From positions 951,278 through 1,015,277 of the forward strand of contig MNCI01011864.1 in NCBI GenBank assembly GCA_015680685.1: 64,000 bases of DNA. The letters run 5' to 3'. Below the pieces are notes generated by a model, which worked only from the letters and a program-made list of their open reading frames with translations, had not been told where the DNA came from and made no database searches. Both the position numbers and the translations under genes were made by a program. This document shows positions 46,139-58,045 of the stretch, in pieces. Position 1 is the stretch's first letter. Each line of letters starts with the position of its first letter. Source of the stretch: Gnetum montanum. Taxonomy: Eukaryota; Streptophyta; Gnetopsida; Gnetales; Gnetaceae.

Positions 46139-49080
46139 NTGGTAAGATGGTGGCTGCTCAAGCCAAACATGAATACAACAAAATTCACCTCACTATTTTA
46201 ATACTGTAGTTCACGAGGAGCTGGCTAGAGCATGCGTTGCCTTCCAACATTGGGAAGTGTACCAAGCTCAAAGTGCCTTAACTAAAAGTCAACTCACTTA
46301 GTTAAATATTCAAGATGAACACTGTAAGGAATTTTTTAAATATCTTAATACTGCTTCCCCTTTGCATGCTATTGACAAAATCTCATGTGATGGTACCACC
46401 ATTACTGACCACAATAGTATCCTCTCTTTTCTTAATAACCACTATGAAACCCTTTTTGCAGCTACCCCAATGGANNNNNNNNNNTTGATGCTGATATCAC
46501 TCTGGCGGAGCTACAGGAGGCCTGTTCCAAGTTAAGTCAAGGAAAGGCTCCTGGTTATGATGGTTTTTCTGTAGAATTTTTTCAAAATCATTGGGATTTG
46601 GTGGGAAAGGATCTTTTGCAGGTCATTAACGAGGCTCTCTTAACTGGTTCCCTTGGGCCTAATCTAAATCAAGGGGTAATTCGTCTCCTCCCCAAGTTTG
46701 GGGATCTAACCGATATCTCCAATTGGCGTCCCATAACTCTTCTCAATGTAGTGTATAAAATTTGGGCAAAGTGCCTTGCCTTACATCTGAAAAAAATTCT
46801 TGGTCAGATCATATCTCCCTAGCAAATAGGATTTGTTCCTGGTAGATATATTTTAGACAATGTGGTTGTGGCGTGGGAAGGTCTCAAGTGGGCAGAGGAT
46901 GATGGACAAGATATTCTCCTTGTGAAACTTGATTATGCCAAGGCTTATGACAACATTAAGTGGAATTTTATCTTGTAGACTATGACCAAACTTGGTTTTG
47001 GACCTAAGTTCTTGCATATGGTGAAATGCTTATTCTTAGATGCTACTGCAAGAATTGTCACTACCTTCGACATTACCTCTCCCTTTTCAATACTTAGGTT
47101 TGTGCAGCAAGGTTGTCCTCTCGCCCCCTATCTCTTTATCATCGTATCAGACTTTCTTTGTCATCAAATTAACTTGGACATTCAAACTAAAGTTCTCACT
47201 GAGGTCTCTGCCTTTCCTCCTCTCAACAATAGCTTCTCAATATGCACTTTGTCGATGACTCCTTTTTTCTAGTTCAAAACACAACCATCAATTTGCACTG
47301 CCTCTTATCAAAGGTGGAGCAATATTGCACACTCTCAGGTTCCACAATTAATTGGAATAAATCCTCTATTTATAGCTTTAAGGGCAATTACAAACATGTG
47401 ACCAACTATAATTGGAAGCGGCTTCAGGATCAAGACATCATTAAGATTCTAGAAATCCCTTTCTGTTTTAGAGGCTCAACATCTATTCTTTGGGAGCAAG
47501 TTATTTATCAAATTCAAAAGAAACTCGACAAATGGAAAACTAAACCCCTCACACTTGCAGGTAAATACCTTGTATGTCAGTCCATATGCGCATCCACCCA
47601 TGTGTATTACTCTTCGTGTTGGGCCCCCTCCCAAGCTGCCTACCAGAAGCTAGAACGGTTATTTTGTGACTTTATGTGGTCCTCCAAGGATTCTCAGAAA
47701 GGCTTTTATCGTGTTGCTTGGAATATTGTTACTCTTCCCAAGAATAAGGGTGGCTTAGGCCTTTTGAACTCCTATAAGCAAGGAATTACCCTGGTTGCTA
47801 AGTGGTTGGTACAACATTTAGATGCCTTAGATATTATAGGGACCCTTCTCCAATTAAGCCTTCATCAAGCATTTTCTAAAAATAAGCCCTTCTGGAAAGG
47901 CATCCATTTCGTTAATTGGATCCTTTCGCCCCTCACTATCATTCTTCCCGGATCTCATGTTTTCAAAAGCATTTGGAGGGCCTAGCAAATTCTACACACA
48001 CATTGACTAGACTAACATTAAAATCAACCCTACTATCCTCTCCAGAGTGTGTCCATGGTGGTTACCGCTGTCACCCGCTCCCCTTGCTATCACAAATGCT
48101 AAGGTGGCTACCTCGTGGTATCGAAAGGGTGTCATTTCCTTGAATTGTCTTAGGTTGGCTAGTCGTTGGATTTCAGGGGTCAAGTTTAACACTTTGTATG
48201 GGGAGTCGGCTGCAATGAACCATTGCCTAGTTTAGATTTACTCTTTTCTCCACGGTCATTGGCATCTTGATGTTACAATGCAAAGCCTTTTTCATGACCT
48301 TCAATGGTTTAATGGGGTTAAACTCTTGCCCTACCGGCCATCTGTCCCCTTTCATCTCATGCATGACCCATCTGAAGTCATTCAACGTTGCAATAACTAT
48401 TGGCACAAACAAGAGTCAGAAACATTTTGGATCCTTCTCTTTCAACATATTTGGAAACTTCCGACCCTCCCCAAAATTAAGCAGTTCCTCTGGTGTCTCC
48501 TCCACCATGGTCTACCTATCGGAAAACATTTAGAATATTTGGGGATTCCCAATCCCAATTGCCCTCTATGTGGTGGACAAGAAGGCTTTGTCCATATATT
48601 TTGGCAATGTCCCTTTGCTCAACATGTGTGGCAGTGGGCTTCTAAAGCTTTTCCATCATACAAGCTATCTCAAGAGGATGCCATATTCGGATTCTTGAAC
48701 ATTACTTCTGCTAATCTTAATTTTCTGTGGAAAGTTACTAGGTCTACTATTTTATATTATATTTGGAAAGGAAGATGCAATGTTCTATTTCAAAAGACAG
48801 ATTATTCTAATAAATGTTTGCTTACCAGGTTGGAGAAGTTGCAGATCTTTCGCCTCACCCATTTTCAATTCACATCTCAAACATCCAAGTTCAATCTAGA
48901 CAGTCATCAATTGGTTCATTTCTTATAGCTATGGGAAAAACCTGTGTGTTCCAGTTACACTTAGCATCAGTAATCTCTGCAAGGAAGCTTTTCCTTTTTA
49001 TTATGTGGAGTCACCATTGGAACTCTCTCTATCCTTAATTGAGAGCTCTTTGCCTCATCTAATTCTATGTCATTCTATTT

Positions 49081-50163
49081 TGTNTCCAACACCCCCTACC
49101 TGCATAAGGATAATTCACATGGTCAGGTCAATGCATTTTTTTAGACTGCTTTAAGGTGCACTATACAACATTAGTTTGTTGCGGCGTCTGCTCAATATTT
49201 GATGGGTCTGGGGGAAAGGTGTTGTTTTGAAAATAAGAAAAAGAAAACCTGGACGAGGCAGGACCTGGAAAGGATTTGAAGAATGCCAGAGAATTGAGTG
49301 GAAAAGAGTATATTGCAGTATGAGAGAAGGGAAGTGTTATTTATAAATGATGGATTTCCTCTATTTACTGTGTTCTTATCACCAAAATTTCATTGCTGCT
49401 TCCTTCTGCAGTTTGGGTTTCCCTAGTTGTTTCTTCGTGCCATTTGGTTTTCCCTAGTTTTTTCCTTGCGTTGGTGGGTTGTTGGTTCGGCCAGAACAGG
49501 ACTCTCTTGATTTCTGGCTGCAACATATAACATGAGATATAACATCATGACATTGTAAAATGCTTCATGATTATGACTTGGCAAAGTATTACAATATATA
49601 AATTGGAATTAAAATAAGACAATTCCTTAGTAACTGAAAAAACAAAATTAAAAGAAACTTACATAAAACAAACTGAATATTACATAAATGTACCAGGGTA
49701 AGGTGCTCAATAGTTTGGTTTTCCTCATTGTAACAGGTAATTCATATAATTGGTGTGGCCAAAGTCACAAGATCTATGGAAGCGCAGAAGAAATAAAAGT
49801 TCATCTTCCGCACCTACTCTACCTTTGTTGGCTACCAGGTAAGCGGTTATCGATTTTCCGGTGCACAGCAGGATTTTCTCTCTTTAATCAAATCTGCACC
49901 TCTGGTGTGGCATCAAGCTTCCAAAGTTTTGGCGATTCCGAAATGGAAGATGAGAGGACTATGACTTACAGACACTATTTGGATTGATAATTGTGTTAGA
50001 TGATGTATGATAAAAACTGAAAAAAGAGAAATTATTAAAAAGTTATGAGATTTGGAAGAGAGAGAAACTATTTTTCTTTATTAACAATACGGCTATGATA
50101 TGACAGGTCGCTATCCTTTGCTTTCTGCGATTTTTCTTCCTCTTAGAAATCTTCAGAAAATGA
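49081..50163. other. Intergenic, nothing recognised
   Basis: No supported gene. An undetermined base lies at 49,084. Composition is closer to single-copy DNA than to the transposons. It may hold distal promoter sequence of the kinase gene. Confidence 0.4.
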
Positions 50164-50830
50164 TTCGTTATTATTAAAATTTAAATTCATTTACCAGGAG
50201 GGTTTCCACTTAACGAAATTTATGTGGAATTCCACTTGTTAGTCATACGCGCCATTAAATAGACAGACTCTCTACAAGCAAAGATTGCAGTCAAAATTCA
50301 TTATTATTAAAATTTAAATTGCAGTCAAAATTCATTATTATTAAAATTTAAATTTATTTACCAGGAGGATTTCTACTTAACAAAAATAAATTTACGTAGA
50401 ATTCTACTTACTTTTACAGGCGAGGTGCATTGGAAAGGGTTTTTGTTGGTCATACACGCCATAGACTTTCTTGGATTGCAATCAAAATTCATTATTATTA
50501 AAATTTAAATTTATTTACCCGGAAGGTTTCCACTTAACGAAAATAAATTTATGCAGAATTCCACTTACTTTTACATTGGCTAGGTGCATTGGAAAGGGTT
50601 TTTGTTGGTGATACGCGCTTACATAGACAGACCTCATACAGGCAGGATTGCAGTCAAAATTCAGACTTTTCTACCGGCAGGATAACGAAAATAAATTTAT
50701 GTTGAGTTCCACTTACTTTTACATTGGTAGGTGAATTGGAAAGGGTTTTTGTTGGTCATACGCGCCATTACATAGATCGACTTTCCATTACATACATAGA
50801 CCGACTTTCCTACAGGCAGGATTGCAGTCA
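50164..50830 (+). repeat. Tandem repeat, about 160-170 bp unit, four copies
   Basis: Copies start with ATTATTATTAAAATTTAAAT or its remnant at about 50,166, 50,332, 50,490 and 50,657, with a short extra copy of the head at about 50,300. Each continues through TTTACCAGGAGG, CCACTTAACGAAAATAAATTTA, GGAATTCCACTTACTTTTACA, GGAAAGGGTTTTTGTTGG and TCATACGCGCCA, then GCAGGATTGCAGTCAAAATTC. The last copy lacks the AT-rich head. The array ends about 0.9 kb before the kinase start. Confidence 0.8.
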
Positions 50831-50837
50831 AAATCAA

Positions 50838-51030
50838 ATACCTCCCACTCATTTCATTTTCGCAATTATCTGGGTTTTTCTCCTTTCATTCTGTCTGGAT
50901 CACATTATGCATGCCCAAAATTTTTCCACGCAGCAGTATTATGGTCCAATTCAAATACCTGTTCATTTTTACGCTCTTCTGGTTTTTCCTTCGTTTATTC
51001 TGCCTGTTCACATTATGCACGCTCACAAAC
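50838..51030 (+). repeat. Imperfect direct duplication of about 110 bp
   Basis: Two segments run from CAAATACCT through a T/C-rich stretch with TTTTTCTCCTTTCATTCTG or TTTTTCCTTCGTTTATTCTG to CACATTATGCATGC or CACATTATGCACGC (about 50,838-50,922 and 50,954-51,029). They lie between the tandem array and the kinase gene and could be part of its 5' region. Confidence 0.65.
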
Positions 51031-51618
51031 TCCTTCAACAAGTACTAACCTCCATCCTCAAACGTCATCATGTGATGTCAAATTCCAGTCTTGTTGCAGT
51101 GGAGACTGATTTCCATGTACGGTATCAATCATAGATACAGTCGGTATGCCATCGTCGGCACCGACGTTTGAAAATTCGAACGGTCCATCATCTCAGCAGA
51201 CATGGTTTACGCACACTGGGTGTGTCTGCGCACATGGATTTAATTCAACAGCAATTCCTAGCTGATGCCCCTCGCAGGATCCGAGGTTACCTCTTTTACG
51301 TTATTTAATTTAATTATTTGTCTGTATAAAGTATAAACTCATTTCTGGGTTATCTCTTCGCATGGACAACAACTTAACATGACTTTTGTGGGTAATAATA
51401 AAAAAGGTCTTATTTGAGTAATTGCATTCAATTAGGTCGCTGGAATACGTCAATGTATCGCAAAGGCTGTAGATTTAACGCGTGTTGATGTTTTAATTAC
51501 CATTGAACTTGGTTCAAACTGGCCAACGCATCCATGAGCTATGGGATGAGCTTCAATTGAGCTGTCGGGCCAGCTCATTCGTAGTTGAAGTTGAATGGAC
51601 TCACGATGTGTGCGGATG

Positions 51619-51742
51619 TAGAGCCTCTAATGCTATTTTATTTCTATCACAGGGATCTCTTGTTTATAAATTTGCAGAGAATAAGCGAGATTACAGCTTC
51701 TTTAGAGCCTCTAATGCTATTTTATTTCTGTCACATGGATTT
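51619..51742 (+). repeat. Near-identical 37-bp direct repeat around the kinase start
   Basis: GAGCCTCTAATGCTATTTTA and the bases after it occur at 51,621 and again at 51,705, exactly 84 bp apart (28 codons). The second copy runs into the chosen start codon. TTTGCAG at 51,670-51,676 between them resembles a 3' splice site. Confidence 0.7.
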
Positions 51743-54683
51743 CGTGGCTTCACTCATTTACAAAACATCTTTCATTCTTCTCCTAAGCTCGTGGACTGTC
51801 TGTGATGATTCTTCTGAGGTTCAATCACTCCTTGCCTTCAAACGTTCAATAACAGGGGATCCATTGAGCAGATTGTCAAATTGGTATTCTGGCTCGGCAA
51901 ATCCTTGCAATTGGACGGGAATCAATTGCTCCGGTGGACATGAAGGTGGTCACGTTGTAGAGATCCAGCTTGGAGAAAGCAGTCTGCATGGTACCATCTC
52001 TGAGCACATTGGCAACCTCTCACACCTGCAGATTCTCAATCTTACCCGGAATCAGCTTTCGGGAACCATTCCTGCCTCGGTGGGAAGGGTACCCTCCTTG
52101 GAATACCTGCGTCTTTCAGGTAATCTTCTTCACGGTTCTATTCCTGCTGCATTAACAAACTGCCCTAAACTTTCTTATTTGAATCTGGGCGGAAACTCTC
52201 TCCAAGGAACCGTTCCGTCCACCCTATTCAATTGCACAGCTCTAAAAGAGCTGAGTCTCTTGAACAACCACATCTCGGGGAGAATTCCTAGTGAAATAGG
52301 ACGCTCCCTTGCAAAATTACAGCGTCTCATTTTAGGAGTAAACAAGTTGACAGGAATGATTCCAGCTTCCCTTTGCAACGTTACTTCTCTGGAAATGGTT
52401 ATCCTGAGCGCCAATGAACTCACGGGAAGTGTTCCTCTTTGTTTGGGACGACTTCCAAGATTGAAATACTTAAGAGCGATGGACAATCATCTGGTAAGTG
52501 GCACCACCAGTCCAGATGAAGCAATCCCCACATTGCAGTCTCTGTCCAACAACTCCATCCTCAAGGAACTTGTGTTGGATGATAATAATTTGTCAGGAAT
52601 TTTGCCCTTTCAAGTGGGACTCTTCAATCTCAAGTTATTGAGCACCCTGAGCCTGGCTTCAAATGCTATCAGTGGCGGCATACCTCAAAGCCTCGCAAAC
52701 TTATCAAGCCTCACAAAACTTGATCTCAGTACAAATCTTCTGACAGGCACAATCCCTCCAGCATTGGGGGTTCTCAGCTCCATGATGGTCCTTATTCTGA
52801 GTCACAACAGATTGCAAGGCGAAGTTCCTTCCTTCCGCAACACAAACTTACAGTATCTGCATCTTTCCCATAATCAGTTGTCTGGGAACGTCTGTGCCTC
52901 ATTTGGCATGTTGGAAAATCTTTCCTACCTCAATGTGTCGCATAATTTGTTGACAGGGAAAATGCCTCTTGATTTATGGAACAGCCAGAGTCTTGAACGG
53001 ATTGATCTCTCTTGCAATATATTATCTGGCAATGTTACGTTGCAGCTGATATCAATGAATTTGAAGTCCCTGAATTTGTCCTCCAACAAATTGAGCGGTG
53101 TCTTACCCAGCTCCATTAGCGCCAGCATGGAAACATTAGATCTACATTCCAATAAACTCTCAGGCTCTGTGTCTGAATGGGTGTACGCTGTTCCTCACGT
53201 GAATTTGTCTTATAATGACTTTGAAGGCTCCATTCCTTGTTTTTCTGACAAAAATGTTTTCCTCGGGAACCTGAACATCCGGTATAACTGTTCGCAAGAG
53301 CCAGTTCAAACCTCAGCACATTCTACCAAAAAGATTGTCAGGCTCGCTTCCATTGTTGGAAGCTTGTCTATTACGGTGATCATAATTTCTTTCGCCGTTG
53401 CTATCTTCTATGTAAAGAAATACAAGGATCAGTCATTAGACATGATACTGAATCAGGATCCGACTTTCATGTTTGTTGGAGAGCAAGAACTCATGCAGGC
53501 CACTAACAGCCTGGATCCAAGCAATTTTCTAGGCCGAGGAAGGTACGGGGATGTTTACAAAGGTGTGTTAGCCAGCGGAATGACGGTTGCCATAAAATTT
53601 TTCTCCACAACAGCGGCAGAAGAGGACGAAGGGGCACATGAATGTTTTAAAAAAGAATGCAGAATCTTGGGACAGATCAGGCATAGAAATCTAGTGAAGA
53701 TAATAACAGCCAGCTGCAATGAGAAATTCAGGGCTCTCATACTTGAATTCATGCCAAATGGTAGTCTTGAAGATCTCCTTCATCGTCCCCGGAATGATGG
53801 AAGATTAATGCCTCTGAGCTTGTACAGCAGAATTCGCCTATTAAGGGAAGTTGCAAGTGCTCTTTCGTATCTTCACCATGACTGCAATCCACCCATTATT
53901 CACTGCGATCTCAAACCCCAAAATATTCTTCTTGACGAAGAAATGTGTGCTCATATCTCTGATTTTGACCTCGCCTGCATTCTGAGTCGGTCTGACACGA
54001 CTGAAGCTTCGACTTCGACTCTGCAGGGCACCATTGGATATATAGCCCCTGGTAAGCCTTTGTTTTTCTTAACGGAAATTAAATGTATTCGCAATCACTT
54101 TTAGGTTAGATTCTTTTAAGACATGAAAAGAGTTTTATTATTTAAAAATATGATGTACGACAAGAAATTACTTGGGATGTTAAAAATCAGAAGGATAGAT
54201 TCTCAATATTCTGGTTATGGTTTAATTTGGATGTCTGCAGAATACGGATTGGGTGCAGAAGTCCATACAAGTGGAGATGTTTACAGCTTTGGAATATTAA
54301 TTTTGGAAGTGATGACCAGAATAAGACCCACTGATATGATTCTGGGCAATGATTTCACGCTGCCCAAGTGGATTGCCATGGCTCTGCAAAGAGGTAGAAC
54401 ATACTGCAAGGAAATGATTATAGAAAACAGGGATGGGCAGAAACGATTAGATATCCTCGATGATGATGAAGTTTCTATTCTGGAAGGAATGCTGAAGGTG
54501 GGATTGTGGTGTACGGTTGAATACCATGAGGAAAGACCAACAATGAGAGAAGTAGAGAATCTGATAGGACGTCTAAATAGCAAGGATTTTACAGAATTAT
54601 TGAAAAGCAACATAGATGCCATTTTGCAGTGCATGGATCATATACCAACAACCTATGCTCGTTTAGAAGCTTCTTCATCTTGA
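51735..54683 (+). CDS. LRR receptor-like kinase, subfamily XII-like, one intron
   Basis: Exons 51,735-54,051 and 54,241-54,683; the intron (GTAAGC...CTGCAG, 189 bp) splits the Glu codon of the APE motif, as in many LRR-XII kinases. The protein has about 930 residues. I chose ATG 51,735 because it starts a good signal peptide ([20 protein letters not shown]); in-frame ATGs at 51,714 and 51,585 exist. Domains in order: LRRNT_2 ([19 protein letters not shown]...CNWTGINC), about 17 LRRs of LxxLxLxxNxLxGxIP type, a membrane segment ([16 protein letters not shown], about residues 540-560) and the kinase. The Gly loop is [11 protein letters not shown], the VAIK lysine is residue 621, and the catalytic loop is HCDLKPQN (Asp 725, Cys before it: non-RD). 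The Mg loop reads DFD, not DFG, at 743-745. The C-terminal lobe is complete. Non-RD LRR-XII kinases such as FLS2 and XA21 sense microbes; a role like that is inference. Confidence 0.88.
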
Positions 54684-55434
54684 TTTAGTTTTATTTTATA
54701 AATTTATGAAGTTTTAAAATACTTTTGTAAGCTGAAGTAATAATTGCTTTGTAAGCTAACAATGTTAGCTTAGTAAAACTCTTGATTTAGAAACTTTAAA
54801 TTAAGGTTGGATTCCAATAGATAGCCAAGTTTTTTTTGCTACTTATATATCTTAAGAGTATATATAGTTACCTAGTTCTAGTCCCTCCACCTACAATAAT
54901 ATAAGATGGAAATCTTAATCAAGAAGCTATATGTCTTAGTGTGAGGTACATAGCATCATTTAGTTTTGGTCCTGATAATATGGTCATCTAGTTCTAGTCC
55001 CTTGCAAGACGTTTATTGATATGAATCTCAATATGTATTCTCTTACATGCTACATTTACAAGTACATCTAATGAAGGTTGCATCAAAATGAAGCCAATAA
55101 AATATTTACCAAACCCACTTGTACCTGGTTAAGGATCATTTGTTTATGCTACTTTAATGTATTCATCTTATTCCCTATCATTTCTCTTTTCTAATGGATC
55201 TAATAAAATTCTATAGTTTTAACTTCAAACTTCATGATACATAAGACTTCATAATAAAATGAGGTGTTAAGCTTAGTAGTAAGGGCCTTGGCCTAACAAC
55301 CCCAAGTTAGAGGTTCATCCTCTATTCATTTTTACCTTTAAAAATAACAATGATGACATAACAATAGAAATTTAAAGTGAAAAATTAAGATTATTAACAA
55401 ACCTTTAGAAAATTTGCAAGATCTATTTCCAAAC
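54684..55434 (+). other. Kinase 3' flank with two SINE-like copies
   Basis: A degenerate copy lies at about 54,755-54,860 (A box TTAGCTTAGTAAA; B box GGTTGGATTCCAA). A clearer one lies at 55,258-55,330 (ATGAGGTGTTAAGCTTAGTAG; GAGGTTCATCC). The opening of the latter matches the SINE at 35,690. No gene is seen. Confidence 0.5.
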
Positions 55435-58045
55435 TGCTGAGCAATGAGGTACCCCTATGGCCAACCATACGAATCACAAGCGTTCATACATGATTTGGTT
55501 GAATTTTGTGGATAGGACTAGTTGTGTATCTAAATCATTATGCCTTGATCATAGTTAGTTGTCTTTCCACTTGGACTAGTGGTAGCTCTGTCACGTATGG
55601 TTTAGTCGAAAGTGAGGCATATGATGCTTGATGTTGTTTGGCCCTAAGCTACTCCTTATAAAGTGAGGCATATGATGCTTGATTGTTTAATCTAATTAAC
55701 AATGGGAAATAAAGTCTAAACTAGCCTATGTGTGATGAGTATCCATTCCTAACCTTCTGTACATGCCTTGGACTTTGTGTAACTATTGTTGGGATTGCCA
55801 AGTGTATCATTACTGGGCGTATCAAACGATAACACTACTAGGTTACCAAGTAACTACACTTAAGTGCCCATGATTAGTCATACTCATTTTGCTTAATGAC
55901 AGGAATAATAAAGAGCAATAAATGATAACATTAACCAAGGAAAATAGTAAACATTAAAAGCAATAATAATAAAGCTAAGTGGATGCTACAATGATGGAAG
56001 TAATCTTGATCTTTATTGCTGAACATGTAATGTGTCTATTGATGTGTAAATTTTAAATGCACCAACACTCGGAAAAACTTGTTTAAGGAGACTATTGCTT
56101 AGGGCACCTCTCATATGGGTACAAAAACTTGAGAATAGTCTTAGTTGGAGAGGGCTATGTGATGTTTCAAAAAGTAAATTAAATTAAAAGGTTGGGAAAA
56201 TTAAGATTGAATAATTGTCTTGAATTTCAAGACTTCATGAAAATATAGTAAGTAACTAGTAAATTCATTATCGTGGACACTACCGCAACCAACACTGCTT
56301 GTAGCCATCAAGAGACAGAGACAAAGAGATCTATTTTGTCATCAACTACTACCATTCATAGTTGTTGTGTGTTTTTCACGTGCCTATCACATGCTGTTGG
56401 GAGAGGGAGAGAGAGGTCAAGCTCGCTATGGAAACACGTTGCCTCTCTATCACTATTGTAGTCGTTGTTGGTCGAACAATTGGAACATCTATTGTTGTTG
56501 CATTGTTTGCCATTACTGGCATAGAACCCTAGGCCATTGTTGCTGAGAAGGAGACCTCCTGCATGTTGCTACCATCACGTGTAGTGTGCAGTTTGGAGTT
56601 TTCACTGTTGTTCTACCATGCTCCACCATCGTTGTTAATTGCCACATGTGCTGCCTCGCCTCATGCGTAGTTTCCGTCACATTGTTGATGGTGTTGCTAT
56701 TGCGTGTTAGTCATGTGCTACTAGGAGAGGGAGAGAGAAATTTGTGTTGCAGTTGACCATACATGCATCATGTCTGTTGACAACCAGGCATCACCACATA
56801 TGCTACCTACCATACATGTTGATAGTCACGTGTCATCGATAGACACTGTTGTATGTGCTTGCTGTATGCAACCTACCATGCTTGCCATGTGCTGCTAATT
56901 GGTTGCTGATCATCACGTGCTCTACATGTTCATCGTTGGTTGACAACTCACTATGCATCACGTGATTGTCATTTGTTGATGATCATTCACACACCACCTG
57001 CAGTTGCTGATGCATCATTTGTAGCTGTCGTTTGCAATTGTAGACATGTTGCTAGTAGAGAGAGAGAGGCCGCTGCTATCTATGACTGGTCAGTGACTAC
57101 TCATAGCCGTTGTCATTACCAGTGTGTCACTGCGCACTGCCCTTTTATTTTCCAAACCAACCCCACCTATTGACATCATGGGAGAAGGGGAGGGAGGATA
57201 AAGGCCACTTGCTATTTTGCCTGTCACATGCTTGCAAGTCTGATAGCAAGATAAGGGAGGCTACGAGATGATGTCCCCCAACTAACCACTCACATGTTGC
57301 CTAGCTCTTGTAAGATTGCCAATCTTATCAATTCTATCAAATGTCATATTTTAGTTCAAGTAAGTATGTTAGTTTAGGTTCTAAAAACCTCATGCATGAT
57401 TACACGACAAACCAATATCTAACTACTATAGTATGCACCCTATGTTTTGCTAGGTAGATGTGGAGTAATATTTAAAATCTATTGTACCCATTGGTGGCAT
57501 CATGCTACTCAAACTAATATCAAACACTACAGAATAGAGTCCAATTTAGAGCCTTACTTAACAACCCACATTTACATCGAAAATAATTGCAACTTGTGAT
57601 AACTAATGTTCATGGATCTGTTGATGGATGACAATAATTTAAAGGTTGCATGATACCTCTCATTGAAAGCACCCCTATTCAAATCGTGAAATGATGTCCT
57701 AGTGATTAGACTAATAATTCATGGCCCTGTGCCTAGCATGGGTGATATTGGCATTAATAGTGTCCAAGTACATCACTCTTGAATAAGGATGCTGTAACAT
57801 TATTTAACATCATACTGTAGGCATGCACTAGAAAACAACTAACAGAACTTCCCTATGTCTACTTCTAAAATCTATATGAATCTCTTTATCTATGTCCTAT
57901 GTCCCAACCGTGCACCCAAGTGTGGTATTTATAGACTCACATGGAAGGGACGATATTGGATCCTCGACATTAGAGGTTGTGCCGCAGTATTGGATGCCCA
58001 ACATTGCAACTCTGATATCGGAGCCGTGCAAAACATAACTCATCA
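55435..58045 (-). mobile_element. Element G: solo gypsy LTR interrupted by a 1.7-kb insert
   Basis: LTR ends TGCTGAG...ACTCATCA are flanked by a perfect 5-bp duplication CAAAC (55,430-55,434 and 58,046-58,050). The outer parts (55,435-56,036 and about 57,760-58,045) align with the B/C LTRs, with ATATC motifs near 57,950-58,022 and TATTTATAGAC at 57,927-57,937. No internal region lies on either side, so it is a solo LTR left by recombination between two LTRs. Confidence 0.8.
56037..57760. mobile_element. Unidentified 1.7-kb insertion inside the solo LTR
   Basis: Sequence foreign to the LTR, richer in CACGTG-, GTTGTTG- and CATCGTTG-type words and in GAGAGAGGGAGAG runs. Short frames show no known domain. 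GTGTC occurs near both edges (56,035 and 57,760) and could be a target duplication. I do not recognise the family. Confidence 0.45.

Larger units (their letters stand above)
45350..48930 (+). pseudogene. LINE ORF2: endonuclease, reverse transcriptase, zf-RVT
   Basis: ATG 45,350 opens MNLLSWNVRGLTDRHRRKR with FQEIKI (endonuclease), and GDFN-type sequence (EGDFNIVEFPQDK) lies near 45,690. RT begins near 46,490: GKAPGYDGFSVEFF, NWRPITLLNVVYKIWAK, then GFVPGRYILDN after a TAG, then KLDYAKAYDNIKW, QQGCPLAPYLF (47,106-47,140) and the catalytic box FVDD at 47,245. A post-RT region follows, with WNIVTLPKNKGGLGLL. The zinc-finger region has CPLCGGQEGFVHIFWQC (48,561-48,611). Stops and one frameshift near 47,240 separate otherwise long frames. 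Confidence 0.85.
44340..49080 (+). mobile_element. L1-type LINE with reverse transcriptase
   Basis: ORF1 remnants (44,340-45,340) and ORF2 (45,350 to about 48,930) are in the usual order. Undetermined bases (45,806, 45,855, 46,024, 46,139 and ten at 46,475-46,484) and two reverse-complement patches disturb the middle. It is a different copy from the one at 37,340, and much better preserved in RT. Confidence 0.8.

Noticed and set aside
56273-57173. Short coding genes of 62-77 codons in the insert of the solo LTR
   Set aside because: No domain and no codon-level conservation evidence; Thr/Ser/His-rich translations of repetitive words.
57690-57760. Possible SINE with GTCCTAGTGATTAG near the right edge of the insert in the solo LTR
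   Set aside because: Only an A-box-like word is present. No B box at tRNA-like distance was found.
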